Shown: positions 1 through 9,000 of the stretch, piece after piece
How the letters are laid out: each line of letters begins with the position of its first letter
How positions within the stretch are numbered: the first letter of the stretch is position 1
Assembly (NCBI GenBank): GCA_031265345.1
Contig: JAISCU010000096.1
Coordinates: forward strand, 1-20,549
Direction of reading: 5' to 3'
From: Bifidobacteriaceae bacterium
Lineage (GTDB): Bacteria > Actinomycetota > Actinomycetes > Actinomycetales > WQXJ01
DNA length: 20,549 nt
Position numbers and translations under genes: made by a program
Notes under the pieces: model-generated
Databases searched by the model: none
What the model was told of the DNA's origin: nothing
What the model saw: only the letters and a program-made list of their open reading frames with translations

Positions 1-239
1 CGCTGTTTCCCATGCCATTGTTCATCGAGTCCGCTGTTTTGGATCCGGCCCGTTTCCGTTTTGCCTGGTCAGCGCGTCGGGTGCGGGTCGGTTGCGCGCA
101 AAACCCCGGACTCGATACCCAGGACAATGGAGAACAGCGGACTCGCCGAAGCCGGCCGCGCAAAACCCCGGACTCGAAGCACGGGACCATGGAGAACGGC
201 GGACTCGGCGGAATCGGCCCCGCAAAACCCCGGACTCGA
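1..239. repeat. 62-bp tandem repeats with an inverted partial copy, non-coding
   Basis: The 19-mer CGCAAAACCCCGGACTCGA occurs three times, at 97-115, 159-177 and 221-239, exactly 62 bp apart. The bases between copies are also related: each spacer has an ..ATGGAGAAC(A/G)GCGGACTCG.. segment, so each unit holds two CGGACTCG boxes. Reading 1-42 on the minus strand gives a degenerate copy of the same unit (AAAACAGCGGACTCGAT, then CAATGG, then AACAGCG), so the array contains a head-to-head inverted element that may continue left of the window. A 62-bp period is not a multiple of three, so the units shift reading frame and do not encode a repeated peptide. I see no gene in 1-372. The repeat family and its role are unknown to me. 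Confidence 0.85.
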
Positions 240-310
240 CGCGGGGGCCCCGCGTGGCGGGCACCGACCGTGAACCCAGCACCGACATGGACAGTCCGGC
301 GGGGTAGCAG

Positions 311-328
311 AGTGGAAGCGGTTCCACT
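311..328. promoter_or_regulatory. LacI-family-type operator upstream of the aldo/keto reductase-GH1 operon
   Basis: AGTGGAAGCGGTTCCACT is an 18-bp palindrome with one mismatched pair (AGTGGAAGC against AGTGGAACC) and a central CG. This is the usual architecture of operators bound by LacI/GalR-family sugar repressors, such as CebR- or BglR-type regulators of beta-glucoside genes. It lies 45 bp before the start codon of the first gene. A TAGCAT hexamer at 328-333 could be a -10 element abutting the operator, but I see no good -35 box. No repressor gene is in the window, so the binding protein is inferred. Confidence 0.7.
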
Positions 329-372
329 AGCATTGACCGTGGCAAACGCCCCCGACAACCCTGAGGAATCTC

Positions 373-1317
373 ATGAAAATGTTCACCCTGCCCGGCACCG
401 ATCTGCGGGTCTCCAACGTGATCGCCGGAATGATGCGAATCCCCGACAAGACCGACCAGGAAATCCGCGACTTGGTCCGCACCGCTCGCGATTCCGGCAT
501 CAACTTCTTTGACCACGCCGACGTCTACGGCGGCGAACTGCACAAATGCGAGCGCCGGTTCGCCGAGGCGCTGCGTTGGAGCTCCGCCGAACGCGAGGAA
601 GTGATCCTGCAGACCAAGGCCGGGATAGTGCCGACCGGAGAAGGCTGGGCCTATTTCGACTTCTCGGCCGCGCACATCGTCGAGGCCGCCGAAGCGTCGC
701 TGCGCGCGCTGGCGACCGACCACATCGACATCCTGCTGCTCCACCGCCCCGATGCGCTGGTCGAACCCGAGGAGGTGGCCCAGGCGTTCAACCAATTGGA
801 GTCCGGGGGCAAGGTGCGGTACTTCGGCGTCTCCAACTTCTCGCCCAATCAAATCGAGTTGGTCAAGACAGCCGTGCGCCAGCCTCTGGTCGCCAACCAA
901 CTCCAGCTGTCCATCACTCACGCGCCACTGGTGGCACAGGGCCTGTCGGTCAACATGGAAGAACTCGACCAGTCGATCATGCGCGATGGCGGACTGCTCG
1001 ACTATTGCCGCGTCCACAACATCACCGTCCAGGCTTGGTCGCCCTTCCAGCGAAAGTTCTTCGATGGGACTTTCCTAGGCGACCGCGAGCGCGAGCCGAA
1101 ACTCAACGATGTGATCGACCGGCTGGCCGAAAAGTATCAGGTCGAGGCGATCTCCATCGCCGTCGCCTGGATCACGCGCCACCCGGCCAACATGCAGGTG
1201 GTGCTCGGGACCACCACGCCCGCACGGGTCGCGGCGGCCGCCCTGGGCTCCGAGGTGCCGCTGACCAAGAAGGAATGGTACGAACTCACCCTGGCCGCTG
1301 GCTACATCACTCCCTGA
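373..1317 (+). CDS. aldo/keto reductase, YdhF-like
   Basis: This is a 314-residue NADPH-dependent oxidoreductase of the aldo/keto reductase superfamily (TIM barrel, cytoplasmic). The catalytic tetrad is readable: Asp47 and Tyr52 in FFDHADVYGG, Lys82 in LQTKAG, and His124 in LLLHRPD. The segment GKVRYFGVSNF and the late WITRHP..VVLGTT segment also fit the family. Overall it reads most like E. coli YdhF, whose physiological substrate is not well defined, so the substrate here is unknown. The ATG at 373 has a GAGGA ribosome-binding site 5 nt upstream. The stop codon is 12 nt before the beta-glucosidase start, so the two are very probably co-transcribed and controlled by the operator at 311-328. 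The pairing suggests processing of a sugar or aglycone released by the glucosidase, which is inference. Confidence 0.9.
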   Translation: MKMFTLPGTDLRVSNVIAGMMRIPDKTDQEIRDLVRTARDSGINFFDHADVYGGELHKCERRFAEALRWSSAEREEVILQTKAGIVPTGEGWAYFDFSAAHIVEAAEASLRALATDHIDILLLHRPDALVEPEEVAQAFNQLESGGKVRYFGVSNFSPNQIELVKTAVRQPLVANQLQLSITHAPLVAQGLSVNMEELDQSIMRDGGLLDYCRVHNITVQAWSPFQRKFFDGTFLGDREREPKLNDVIDRLAEKYQVEAISIAVAWITRHPANMQVVLGTTTPARVAAAALGSEVPLTKKEWYELTLAAGYITP

Positions 1318-1329
1318 GAGGCTCGCAGG

Positions 1330-2745
1330 ATGCCTGCTGACCGGGCGGACGGATTCCCGCCAGACTTCATCTGGGGAGCGGCCACCGCTTCCTACCAAAT
1401 CGAAGGCGCCGTGGCCCAGGACGGCCGCGGCACCTCGATCTGGGACACCTTCAGCCACACCGCTGGAAAGACTTTCAATGGTGACACCGGCGATGTGGCG
1501 TGCGACCACTACAACCGTTGGGAAGAGGACCTGGACAACCTGAAAGAGTTGGGCGTCCAGGCCTACCGGTTCTCGATCGCCTGGCCGCGGGTCCAGCCGG
1601 ATGGCTCGGGTCCCGTCAACCGGCGTGGACTCGACTTCTACAGCCGCTTGGTGGACGGGTTGCTGGATCGCGACATCAGGCCGGTCGCCACCCTGTACCA
1701 CTGGGACTTGCCCCAGGCGTTGGAGGACCGCGGCGGCTGGCCCTCGCGCGACACGGCCTACCGGTTCGCGGACTACGCGGCCATGGCGACCGAGGCGCTG
1801 GGCAACCGGGTCGACCTCTACACGACCCTCAACGAGCCCTGGTGCGCGGCCTTCCTCGGTTACGCCTCGGGTGTCCACGCGCCTGGCGTGTCCGATGCCG
1901 CCGCCGCGATCGCCGCCGCCCACCATCTCAACTTGGGGCACGGCCTGGCAGCCCAAGCGGTGCGGGCGGCGGTCGCAGGCGCGCGGGTCTCGCTGACATT
2001 GAACCTGCATGTGATCCGCGCCGCTTCGGATTCGGAAGCCGATCAGGACGCCGCCCGGCAGATCCGAGCCGTCGGGAACGAGGTCTTCCTGGGACCGGCC
2101 CTGGACGGTGATTACCCCGCCGACCTGCGATCCGACCTTGCGGCGATCACCGACTTCGGATTCGTCCGCGACGGCGATCTGGCCCAGATCCGCCAGCCGC
2201 TCGACTGCCTGGGCGTGAACTACTACTCCTCGTCGGTGGTGCGGCGACGTTCGCCCGGAGCCTCTTCGGATGGCCGCGACCCCGGCAGCGGGAACGGCGG
2301 TCACGGAGGCGGCAACCCCTGGGTCGGCGCCCACGACGTGGAGTTCCTCCCGCCGACCGGACCGCTCACCGCGATGGGTTGGAACATCGATCCGCCTGCG
2401 CTGACCGAGTTGCTGGTCGGGATCGCGGAGCGCTATCCCGGTCTGGACCTGATGGTGACGGAGAACGGGTCCGCCTTCCGGGACACGCTAGGGGTCGACG
2501 GCAGGGTCCACGACCCACAGCGGATCGCGTATCTGGATCAGCATGTCGAGGCCGTGGCGCAGGCGATCCGCCAGGGCGCACCGGTTCGCGGCTACTTCGC
2601 CTGGTCGCTCATGGACAACTTCGAGTGGGCCTGCGGCTACGACCGCCGTTTCGGCCTGCTCCACGTCGATTACGCGAACGGCCTCGAGCGTCGCTGGAAA
2701 GACTCCGCTCACCGGTTCCAGAGCCTGGTCGCCGGGAACCCCTGA
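1330..2745 (+). CDS. beta-glucosidase, glycoside hydrolase family 1
   Basis: This 471-residue GH1 retaining beta-glycosidase hydrolyses terminal beta-glucosyl (or related) residues of cellobiose-like oligosaccharides and aryl glucosides. The N-terminal signature FIWGAATASYQIEGA, the acid/base Glu169 in TLNEPW, and the nucleophile Glu378 in VTENGSAF are all present. So is the substrate-pocket segment WSLMDNFEWACGYDRRFGL near the C-terminus. No signal peptide is visible, so it should act in the cytoplasm on imported sugar. The length is normal for bacterial GH1. A Gly/Ser/Asp-rich stretch at about residues 303-330 is a loop expansion. The start at 1330 follows GAGAGG about 9 nt upstream. It is the second gene of the operon with the aldo/keto reductase. 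Specificity between beta-glucoside and beta-galactoside or fucoside cannot be decided from sequence alone. Confidence 0.95.
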   Translation: MPADRADGFPPDFIWGAATASYQIEGAVAQDGRGTSIWDTFSHTAGKTFNGDTGDVACDHYNRWEEDLDNLKELGVQAYRFSIAWPRVQPDGSGPVNRRGLDFYSRLVDGLLDRDIRPVATLYHWDLPQALEDRGGWPSRDTAYRFADYAAMATEALGNRVDLYTTLNEPWCAAFLGYASGVHAPGVSDAAAAIAAAHHLNLGHGLAAQAVRAAVAGARVSLTLNLHVIRAASDSEADQDAARQIRAVGNEVFLGPALDGDYPADLRSDLAAITDFGFVRDGDLAQIRQPLDCLGVNYYSSSVVRRRSPGASSDGRDPGSGNGGHGGGNPWVGAHDVEFLPPTGPLTAMGWNIDPPALTELLVGIAERYPGLDLMVTENGSAFRDTLGVDGRVHDPQRIAYLDQHVEAVAQAIRQGAPVRGYFAWSLMDNFEWACGYDRRFGLLHVDYANGLERRWKDSAHRFQSLVAGNP

Positions 2746-2836
2746 GACGCGGGCGACGTGGCCGGACCCGGCCCGGCGGCATCGTCGACTCGTCCCCGAA
2801 CCAGAGGTCAGGGCCTGCGCCCGGCCGCGGACGCGA

Positions 2837-2877
2837 CAGGAACACGGGTTGGCGTCTGACGCCAACCCGTGTTCCTG
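2837..2877. terminator. 19-bp perfect hairpin between convergent genes; copy 1 of a shared palindrome
   Basis: Arms of 19 nt (CAGGAACACGGGTTGGCGT at 2837-2855 and its exact complement at 2859-2877) enclose a CTG loop. It lies 92 nt after the beta-glucosidase stop, in the gap before the convergent surface-protein gene, so a bidirectional transcription-end role is likely. There is no U-tract, which is common for actinobacterial hairpins. The 32 bases 2840-2871 are identical to 10691-10722, so this is also a dispersed repeat. Confidence 0.75.
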
Positions 2878-2916
2878 CGGACGGACCGCCCCCGGGGGTC
2901 GGGTGGTCGGCAGGAA

Positions 2917-2931
2917 TGGGGACTGTCCCCA
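2917..2931. repeat. short palindrome of the GGGGAC-N-GTCCCC type
   Basis: TGGGGACTGTCCCCA is a perfect 7-bp-arm palindrome with a single central base. It resembles the GGGGACAGTCCCC palindromes often found in intergenic REP-like elements. It is one of four hairpin elements packed between the convergent beta-glucosidase and surface-protein genes. No transposase gene is nearby. Confidence 0.45.
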
Positions 2932-2942
2932 ATACGGCTGAG

Positions 2943-2973
2943 GCGGGCGCGGTTTCCAAAGCCTGGCGCCCGC
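2943..2973. terminator. GC-rich hairpin in the convergent intergenic region
   Basis: GCGGGCGC (2943-2950) and GCGCCCGC (2966-2973) form perfect 8-bp arms around a 15-nt loop. It sits between two convergent transcription units and may help end transcription, though there is no U-tract. Confidence 0.35.
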
Positions 2974-3026
2974 TCCGCGCTCAGCTGAGGTCGGCCCATC
3001 CCTGGTGCGGCGCCGACCGCATGACC

Positions 3027-3073
3027 GGCGGCGACCCAGAACAGGCGTTTGACTCCTGCTCTGGGTCCCCGCC
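3027..3073 (-). terminator. hairpin immediately downstream of the surface-protein gene
   Basis: GACCCAGAACAGG (3033-3045) pairs with CCTGCTCTGGGTC (3055-3067) with one mismatch. The outer GGCG/CGCC (3027-3030 with 3070-3073) extends the stem after a small internal loop. It starts 12 nt after the stop codon of the minus-strand surface-protein gene, which is the expected position for its terminator. No run of U follows. Confidence 0.6.
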
Positions 3074-3084
3074 GACTTCGGAAC

Positions 3085-6000
3085 TCACCTGCCGTGCCTG
3101 CCGACTGCGGCCAGCCGCCGACGCGCCGCCGTGGCGCAGACCACGAGCAATAGGCCGCCCACGATCAAGGCCAGGGCGGGGCCGCCCAACCAGGCCAAGG
3201 CGTCCGAGCCGGTGAACGGCAGGGCGCTGCCGCTGGCGGACGGCGTGGCGCCGGTGGGTGTGGCCGGCGCGGAGCTGGCGGGCGCGCTCGGGCTGATCGT
3301 GACCGAGTACCCCAGCGTGGCGCACTGAGCCAGGTCGTCGCAGACCGTGACGCCGAAGGTGGCCTTGCCCCTCCAACCGGCCTGCGGCGTGTAGCTCACA
3401 GCCGAGCCGTTGAGCGTCGCAGTGCCGTGGTCCGGCGCGGTCACCGACCCTGGGGCCAGGGGTTGCAACTCGGTGCCCGTCACGTCATCGAGGACCTCGA
3501 AGACCACCACGGTCCGGTCGTCGTCGATCTCGACGTCGCGGCCGGTCCCCTGCGGCGGCGCCTGGACCAACGGGATGTACCGCACGGTCGTGGACTGGCC
3601 CAGGTCGTCGATGTAGCGCACGTCGAACGGATGCTCGCCGGGCGCCGCGCCAGTGGCGTCGTAGTGGACCGAGCCGAGGGTCGCCACACCCTGGTCCGGC
3701 GCCGCCACGATCACCCGCTCGGCGATCCAGCCGTAGGTCGAGGTCACCGACTCGGTGAAGCTCAACTGCCCGTTCAGCCGCACCTTCGCGCGCACCACGT
3801 CGGCAGCCGCTCGGGGCGGCCCTTGAACGGTGACCGTGAACACGGCATCGGCGGTGGAACCGTTCGAATCGGTGTACCGGACTGTGAACTCGTAGACGCC
3901 GGCGGGCAGCGCCTGAGCCTCGAACCGGACCGCTCCCTCCAGGCCCGGCGTGATAGCGGCGCTGGCCACCCACGCGGCGTCGGTGACCACTTCGGCCGAG
4001 ACGATGGTGGCTCCGCCGGCGCTGTCGGGGCTCACAGTCCCCGCGAGCTCGGCCACGCCGCCCAACGGTATGACCGCGCTGTCGCCCTCCGCGACGGGCG
4101 CCAACACTGGCAACCGGACGACCGGGATCGTGAAGCTGTACTGCAGCACAGTGCATTGGCCCAGGTCGTCGCAGACCGTCACCTCGAACGGGACCTCGCC
4201 CGCCCAGCCGACCTCGGGCGTGTACACCAGGACCGGGCCGTCCAGCTCGATGACGCCATGAGCCGGGGTGGTGAACGATGCGTCCGTCAACGGCTGCAGG
4301 TTCGTGCCGGTCGTGTCCAGCAGCGGCGTGGCGTACCCAGTGGTCAGATCGTCAGCCAACTCGAAGTCCTGGCCCGTGCCAGTGGGCGGGGCCTGCACCG
4401 TGACGACGAACTCGACCGGCTCCGACGTCTGGCCCAACTCGTCGGTGTAGACCACCGAGAAGTGGTACTCGCCGGGCGGCAGCGACCCCGAGTCGAAATC
4501 GACCTGGCCGTCAGGCGTCGCGGTCACCGTGGCGCCGCTGGGCACGTCGATCTCCTCAGCGCCGACAATCGGGACGTCGCCGGTCACGGTCAGGTCGAAC
4601 GAGGTCTCGCCTCCCACTGGTATCCGGTCGGTGGTGTCGCCCGCGGCGGACGGCAGCCCGGCAACGGTCACCTTGAAGTGCGCCCTGGCGGTCAGATCAT
4701 TCGAGTCGGTGTATTCGACCGTGAACTGATACGAGCCGCGAGGCAAGGTCCGGGCCTCGAAATGAACTGTCCCGTCGGTTTGCGGAGCGATCAACGCTTG
4801 AGCGATCCACGTCTCGGTGGTCGTGACCACGGCCGAGACGATTGCCGCCCCATTGGCCGAATCCGCCAGCGCGGTGCCGGCGAGGTCCGCCACTCCGGCC
4901 GTCCCGACCGTGACGTCGACGCCCACCGCTTCCGGCCCCCGCGCCCACCGGGCGGTGAGTTCCAGTTGCCCGGCCGTGCCGGACAGGACCACGCCGTTCG
5001 CCTCGGTCAGCCTGAAGGTGGTGAAGTCCCACTGCGTTCCGGCGGCGTTGTACCAGCCCAGGAAGGCGTGGTCGGTCTTGGCTGGGGCCGTGGGCGCGGC
5101 CACCAGGCCGTCGTAGTGGCCGGTGACAGTGCCCGGCTCCGGGGAGCCGCCCGCTGCGTCGAACACGACCGCGACATCGTTGGCGTTGTAGTACAACCCC
5201 AAGACCAGCCCGTCGTCCGAGGTGATGGTGCCCTGGTAGGTCGATGCTCCCGCGTCATGGACGTAGCCGGCGTACTCGTTCGGCTCGGCGGGGGGCGTGA
5301 GCGTCCCGATCCGGCCCTGATAGGACTCCCGGTCCGCTTCCACCTCGCTAACCGTCCCGCCTGCCACCTTATGGTGCCTGACCTGGTAGAACGCGTTCTC
5401 CAGCTCCGCCCAGCAGGCGTGCAACGTCACCGTCCGCGAGCCCGGCACCACCAAGTCCCCGACCGGCTGGGTGCACCCCGCGTCGAACGCCCAACCCGTG
5501 AACCGGTAACTCGCCCGCTGCGGAACCGTCGAATAGGAAGCCGCCGAGGAGACCGGACGATCCATCCGCACCTGATCCGGCCCAAGGCTGGCCGGGGTGA
5601 CCGGATACTCGGTCGAGCCGTGCAGCTCGTACCCGACCTCGGCCCAGGCCCAGGCCCAGCCGCCGTACAGTGTCACCTTGTCGCCCGGTGCCGAGACCAC
5701 GACATCCTCGGCGAAGTCCCAAGCCGCGGCCGGGTCCGCGCCGACCGCCTGGGCCGACGTGTACCAGCCGACGAAGTCGAACGACACCAGCGCCGGGACC
5801 GCCGTCGTCGGCGCCGCGACCAGCCCGCCGATCACGGCCGAACCCGGAACCGACACCGGCCAGCCCGCGAACGGACCCGTGCCCGATGGCTCGTTCAACA
5901 CGAACTCGACGTCCAGGCCCTTCTTCACGAACCAAGCTTTCACCGTCACGTCGCCGCCCGGCATCGTGAGGGTCGTCTCAGCCGAACCCGGAGCCGCCAG

Positions 6001-9000
6001 CAAACTGATCGAACCACCCGATTCGACCGTCCAACGGTCGAACCTGTAGTAGTCGCTCGGCTCCGCCTCCAGGCCAGCCAATGCGCCCTGAGGGTAGGTG
6101 GCAGCGGGTGACCCCGCCGAGCCGCCCTCGGATGCCAACACCGTCAAGCCCCACACCGGACCAACGGTGATCGCGATCGGCTCGGCGCTACGCACCCCAT
6201 AAGCGTTCTCCCCGACCACATACACCACCCGGGCGCCGTTCGAATCGAGGTCCGCCGCGCCCAGGATGATCGTGTTGCCGATCACCGCCGCACCTAGGAC
6301 GCCTGAGCGGCCACCAGCGACCACTTGGTCCGCTGACGGCGCCGGAGTCCCCAGCAGTTGCACGGCGAAGTAGTAGGTGCCGACTTGGTCCGACGTGAAG
6401 GTGGCGGTGCCTGAGGTGAGGTCTATCCGTCTTCCTTCGACAGGGGTCAACACAGGACCGGGTGGCGGCGCCCATTTGGCGGTGAGTTCCAGTCGCCCGG
6501 CCCCGCTGGACAAGACCACGCCGTTCGCCTCGGTGAGCCTGGTGACGCCGAAGTCCCACTCTTCTCCGGCGGCGTTGTACCAGCCCAGGAAGGTGTGGTC
6601 AGTCTTGCCTGGGACCGTGGGCGCGGCCACCAAGCCGTCATAGTGGTAGCCGATGATAGTGCCCGGCTCGGGGACCCCGCCGTCCGCGTCGAACACGACC
6701 GCGATGTCCTTGGCGTTGTAGTACAGCGCCAGGACCAGGCCGCCGTCCGAGGTGATGGTGCCCTGGTAGGTCGACGCCGCCACGTCATGGACGTAGCCGA
6801 CGTACTCGTTCGGCTGGGCCGCGGGCGTGAGCGTTCCGATCCGGCCCTGGCCCGGCTCCCGGTCCTGCTCGACCTCCGTCGCCACGCCGCCGGCAACCTT
6901 GTAATGCCTGATCGAATAGGCCGCGTCACCATTCGTCAGCCAGCGGGCGTGGAGCGTGATCGCCGGGCTGTCGACAGTCGACGTCGCCGTGACCGGCTGG
7001 GTGCGCGCGGCATCGAAGAACCACCCTCCGAAGGTGTAGCCCGCACGCGTGAGCGTCTGGTTGTAGGACGGCGCCGCGCTGATCAGCGAACCCATCGCCA
7101 CGTCGATGTCCGGTCCCAAGATGGCGGGCGCGACCGGCTCCTCGATGGTGGCGTGAAGGTCATAGGTGATGGTGCTGAAAGCGGAGGCCCAGGCGCCGTA
7201 CAGAGTAACAGTGTCGTTCGTTATCATCCCCGGTTGCACGATGCCGCTCGTGAAGTTCCACGCATCCGCCGGATTGGCGGTGTCAACGGCCTGGGAGCCC
7301 AAGTACCAGCCCACGAAAGTGAACCTGGCCAGGCTGGGCGGCGTCGGCTGTCCGGTGATCTGCTCACCGATCTTGGCCGAGCCCTCGGCCGGCCAACCGG
7401 CCGGGTTCTCCGTCGCTGCCGGTGGCTTGTTCAACTCGAAGTTGACCTTCAAGTTCTTCTTGACGAAGTTGGCCTTCACGGTGACGTCGTTACCGGGCAT
7501 GGTCAGGGTGGTCGTGGCATCGGCCGCACCGGCCAGTATCGCCTCGGTGCCGCCAGCCTCCACCGTCCAGTGATCGAACTCGTAGTAGTCGGCCGGGGTC
7601 GCGGTCAGGGTCGCTTCGGCCCCTTCCGGGTAGGTTGAGGCGGTCGCCTCGGCCGAGCCGCCCGCTCCGGCCTGGACGGACAGGTTCCACATCGGGCCGA
7701 CCATTATGGTGATCGGTTCGATGGTGCGGTTATGGAAAGTGTTCTCCGCGACCACATAGACGACCCGTCCGTCATTGGAGTCGAAGCCCGTGAGGCTGAT
7801 CGTGTTGTCGCCCACCGTCATGGGAATCGGGTTGCCCTGGAACACCTCCGCCGCAGACGGTGGCGGGTCGCCCGGCAGGGTGACAGCGAAGTAATACTCG
7901 CCCGCCTGGTCCGACGCGAAAGTGGCGCTGCCGGAACTGAAATCGATCCGCACCCCTTCGACCGGGGTCAAAGCCGGAAACAGCGCTTTGTGGACCGGCA
8001 CTTGTTTTGGAAGACCGGTGAGGGTGTACAGCGCGAAGGCGCTCGGAAGCGCGACCTGGGTCAAGGCGACCGTGCCCTCCGCCGAGACCGAGGTCAGCGG
8101 CATCGTCCATGTGATGCCGTCGGTGCTCGACAACCCGGCGGGGTCCGTGACGACCGAAGCGGTGCCTGGCTCGACAGTGATGCCCGCGCCTGCGAGGCCG
8201 GGGACCTCCTGGTCGAAGGTGATCGCCAATTCAGTCGAAGTGAGGGCGTTGGCCACGCCATTGGCAGTCGCGCTGTCAACACTCACCACCAAACGACGCA
8301 GCACATTGAGCTTCAAATCCGGCCCATACTGACCCACCGGGTCGGCCGCCGTGTCTGTTATGTCAGCAGCGAACCCTATGGTGCTCTCCAGAGTCTTGCT
8401 CTTGAAATAGCTCTCGGGCGCCCACAGAGTCGCGGCCAGCTTGTCAGCGTCCGAAATGGTACCGGACATGTCTGGCAGTGGGTACCAGGTCTGAGCAGGG
8501 CCCAGGGCAGCGATCCAATCGCGCTGTACTTGCGTGATGGTGTTCTGGCCATACGGGAACGGGTCCGCCGTCAAAGCGAGGCCGGTGAAATCGACGCCGC
8601 CCTCGTAGGCGGGAATGTAGAGCGGGAAGACACGGACGCCATCGGCGTTCACCGGATCCTGGACCCCCGACGAACCTCTCCCAACTGGGCTCGTGAAGAC
8701 CGAACCGCCGCTTATGACAACGCCGCCAGTAACCGAACCGATCGCATAACGAGTGTTCATCGTGGCACTACTCGCCGCAGCGATGAAACCACCCGTGATC
8801 TCGACCGACCCCAGGATCTCCGAGCCCGCGCCCTGAGGTCCGCCGCCGATACCGCCGTTGGCACCGTGCGCGACCACCAGGGGGGAACCCGTGATCCGGA
8901 CAAAGTCGGTGGGCTGAGCGCCGTAACTGCCCGCGCCACCGATCGCGCTCGCAGCGACCGTCGAACGCGCAAAGATCCAAGGTTCGCCGCTGATTGTGAT

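Noticed and set aside
1..239. CRISPR array
   Set aside because: There are only three cores and the spacers are similar to each other. Unit length and the inverted copy do not fit, and no cas gene is present.
12..512. 166-codon plus-strand open frame through the left-edge repeats
   Set aside because: The 62-bp period shifts frame in every unit, the frame runs into the aldo/keto reductase gene in the wrong phase, and no motif is present.
3427..6111. 894-codon plus-strand open frame
   Set aside because: It is antisense to the surface-protein repeats. Its translation is Arg/His/Gln-rich and repeats only because the sense strand repeats.
3500..7900. Frameshift or broken gene in the repetitive surface-protein region
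   Set aside because: One uninterrupted frame of 2332 codons runs from a strong ribosome-binding site to a complete sorting signal.
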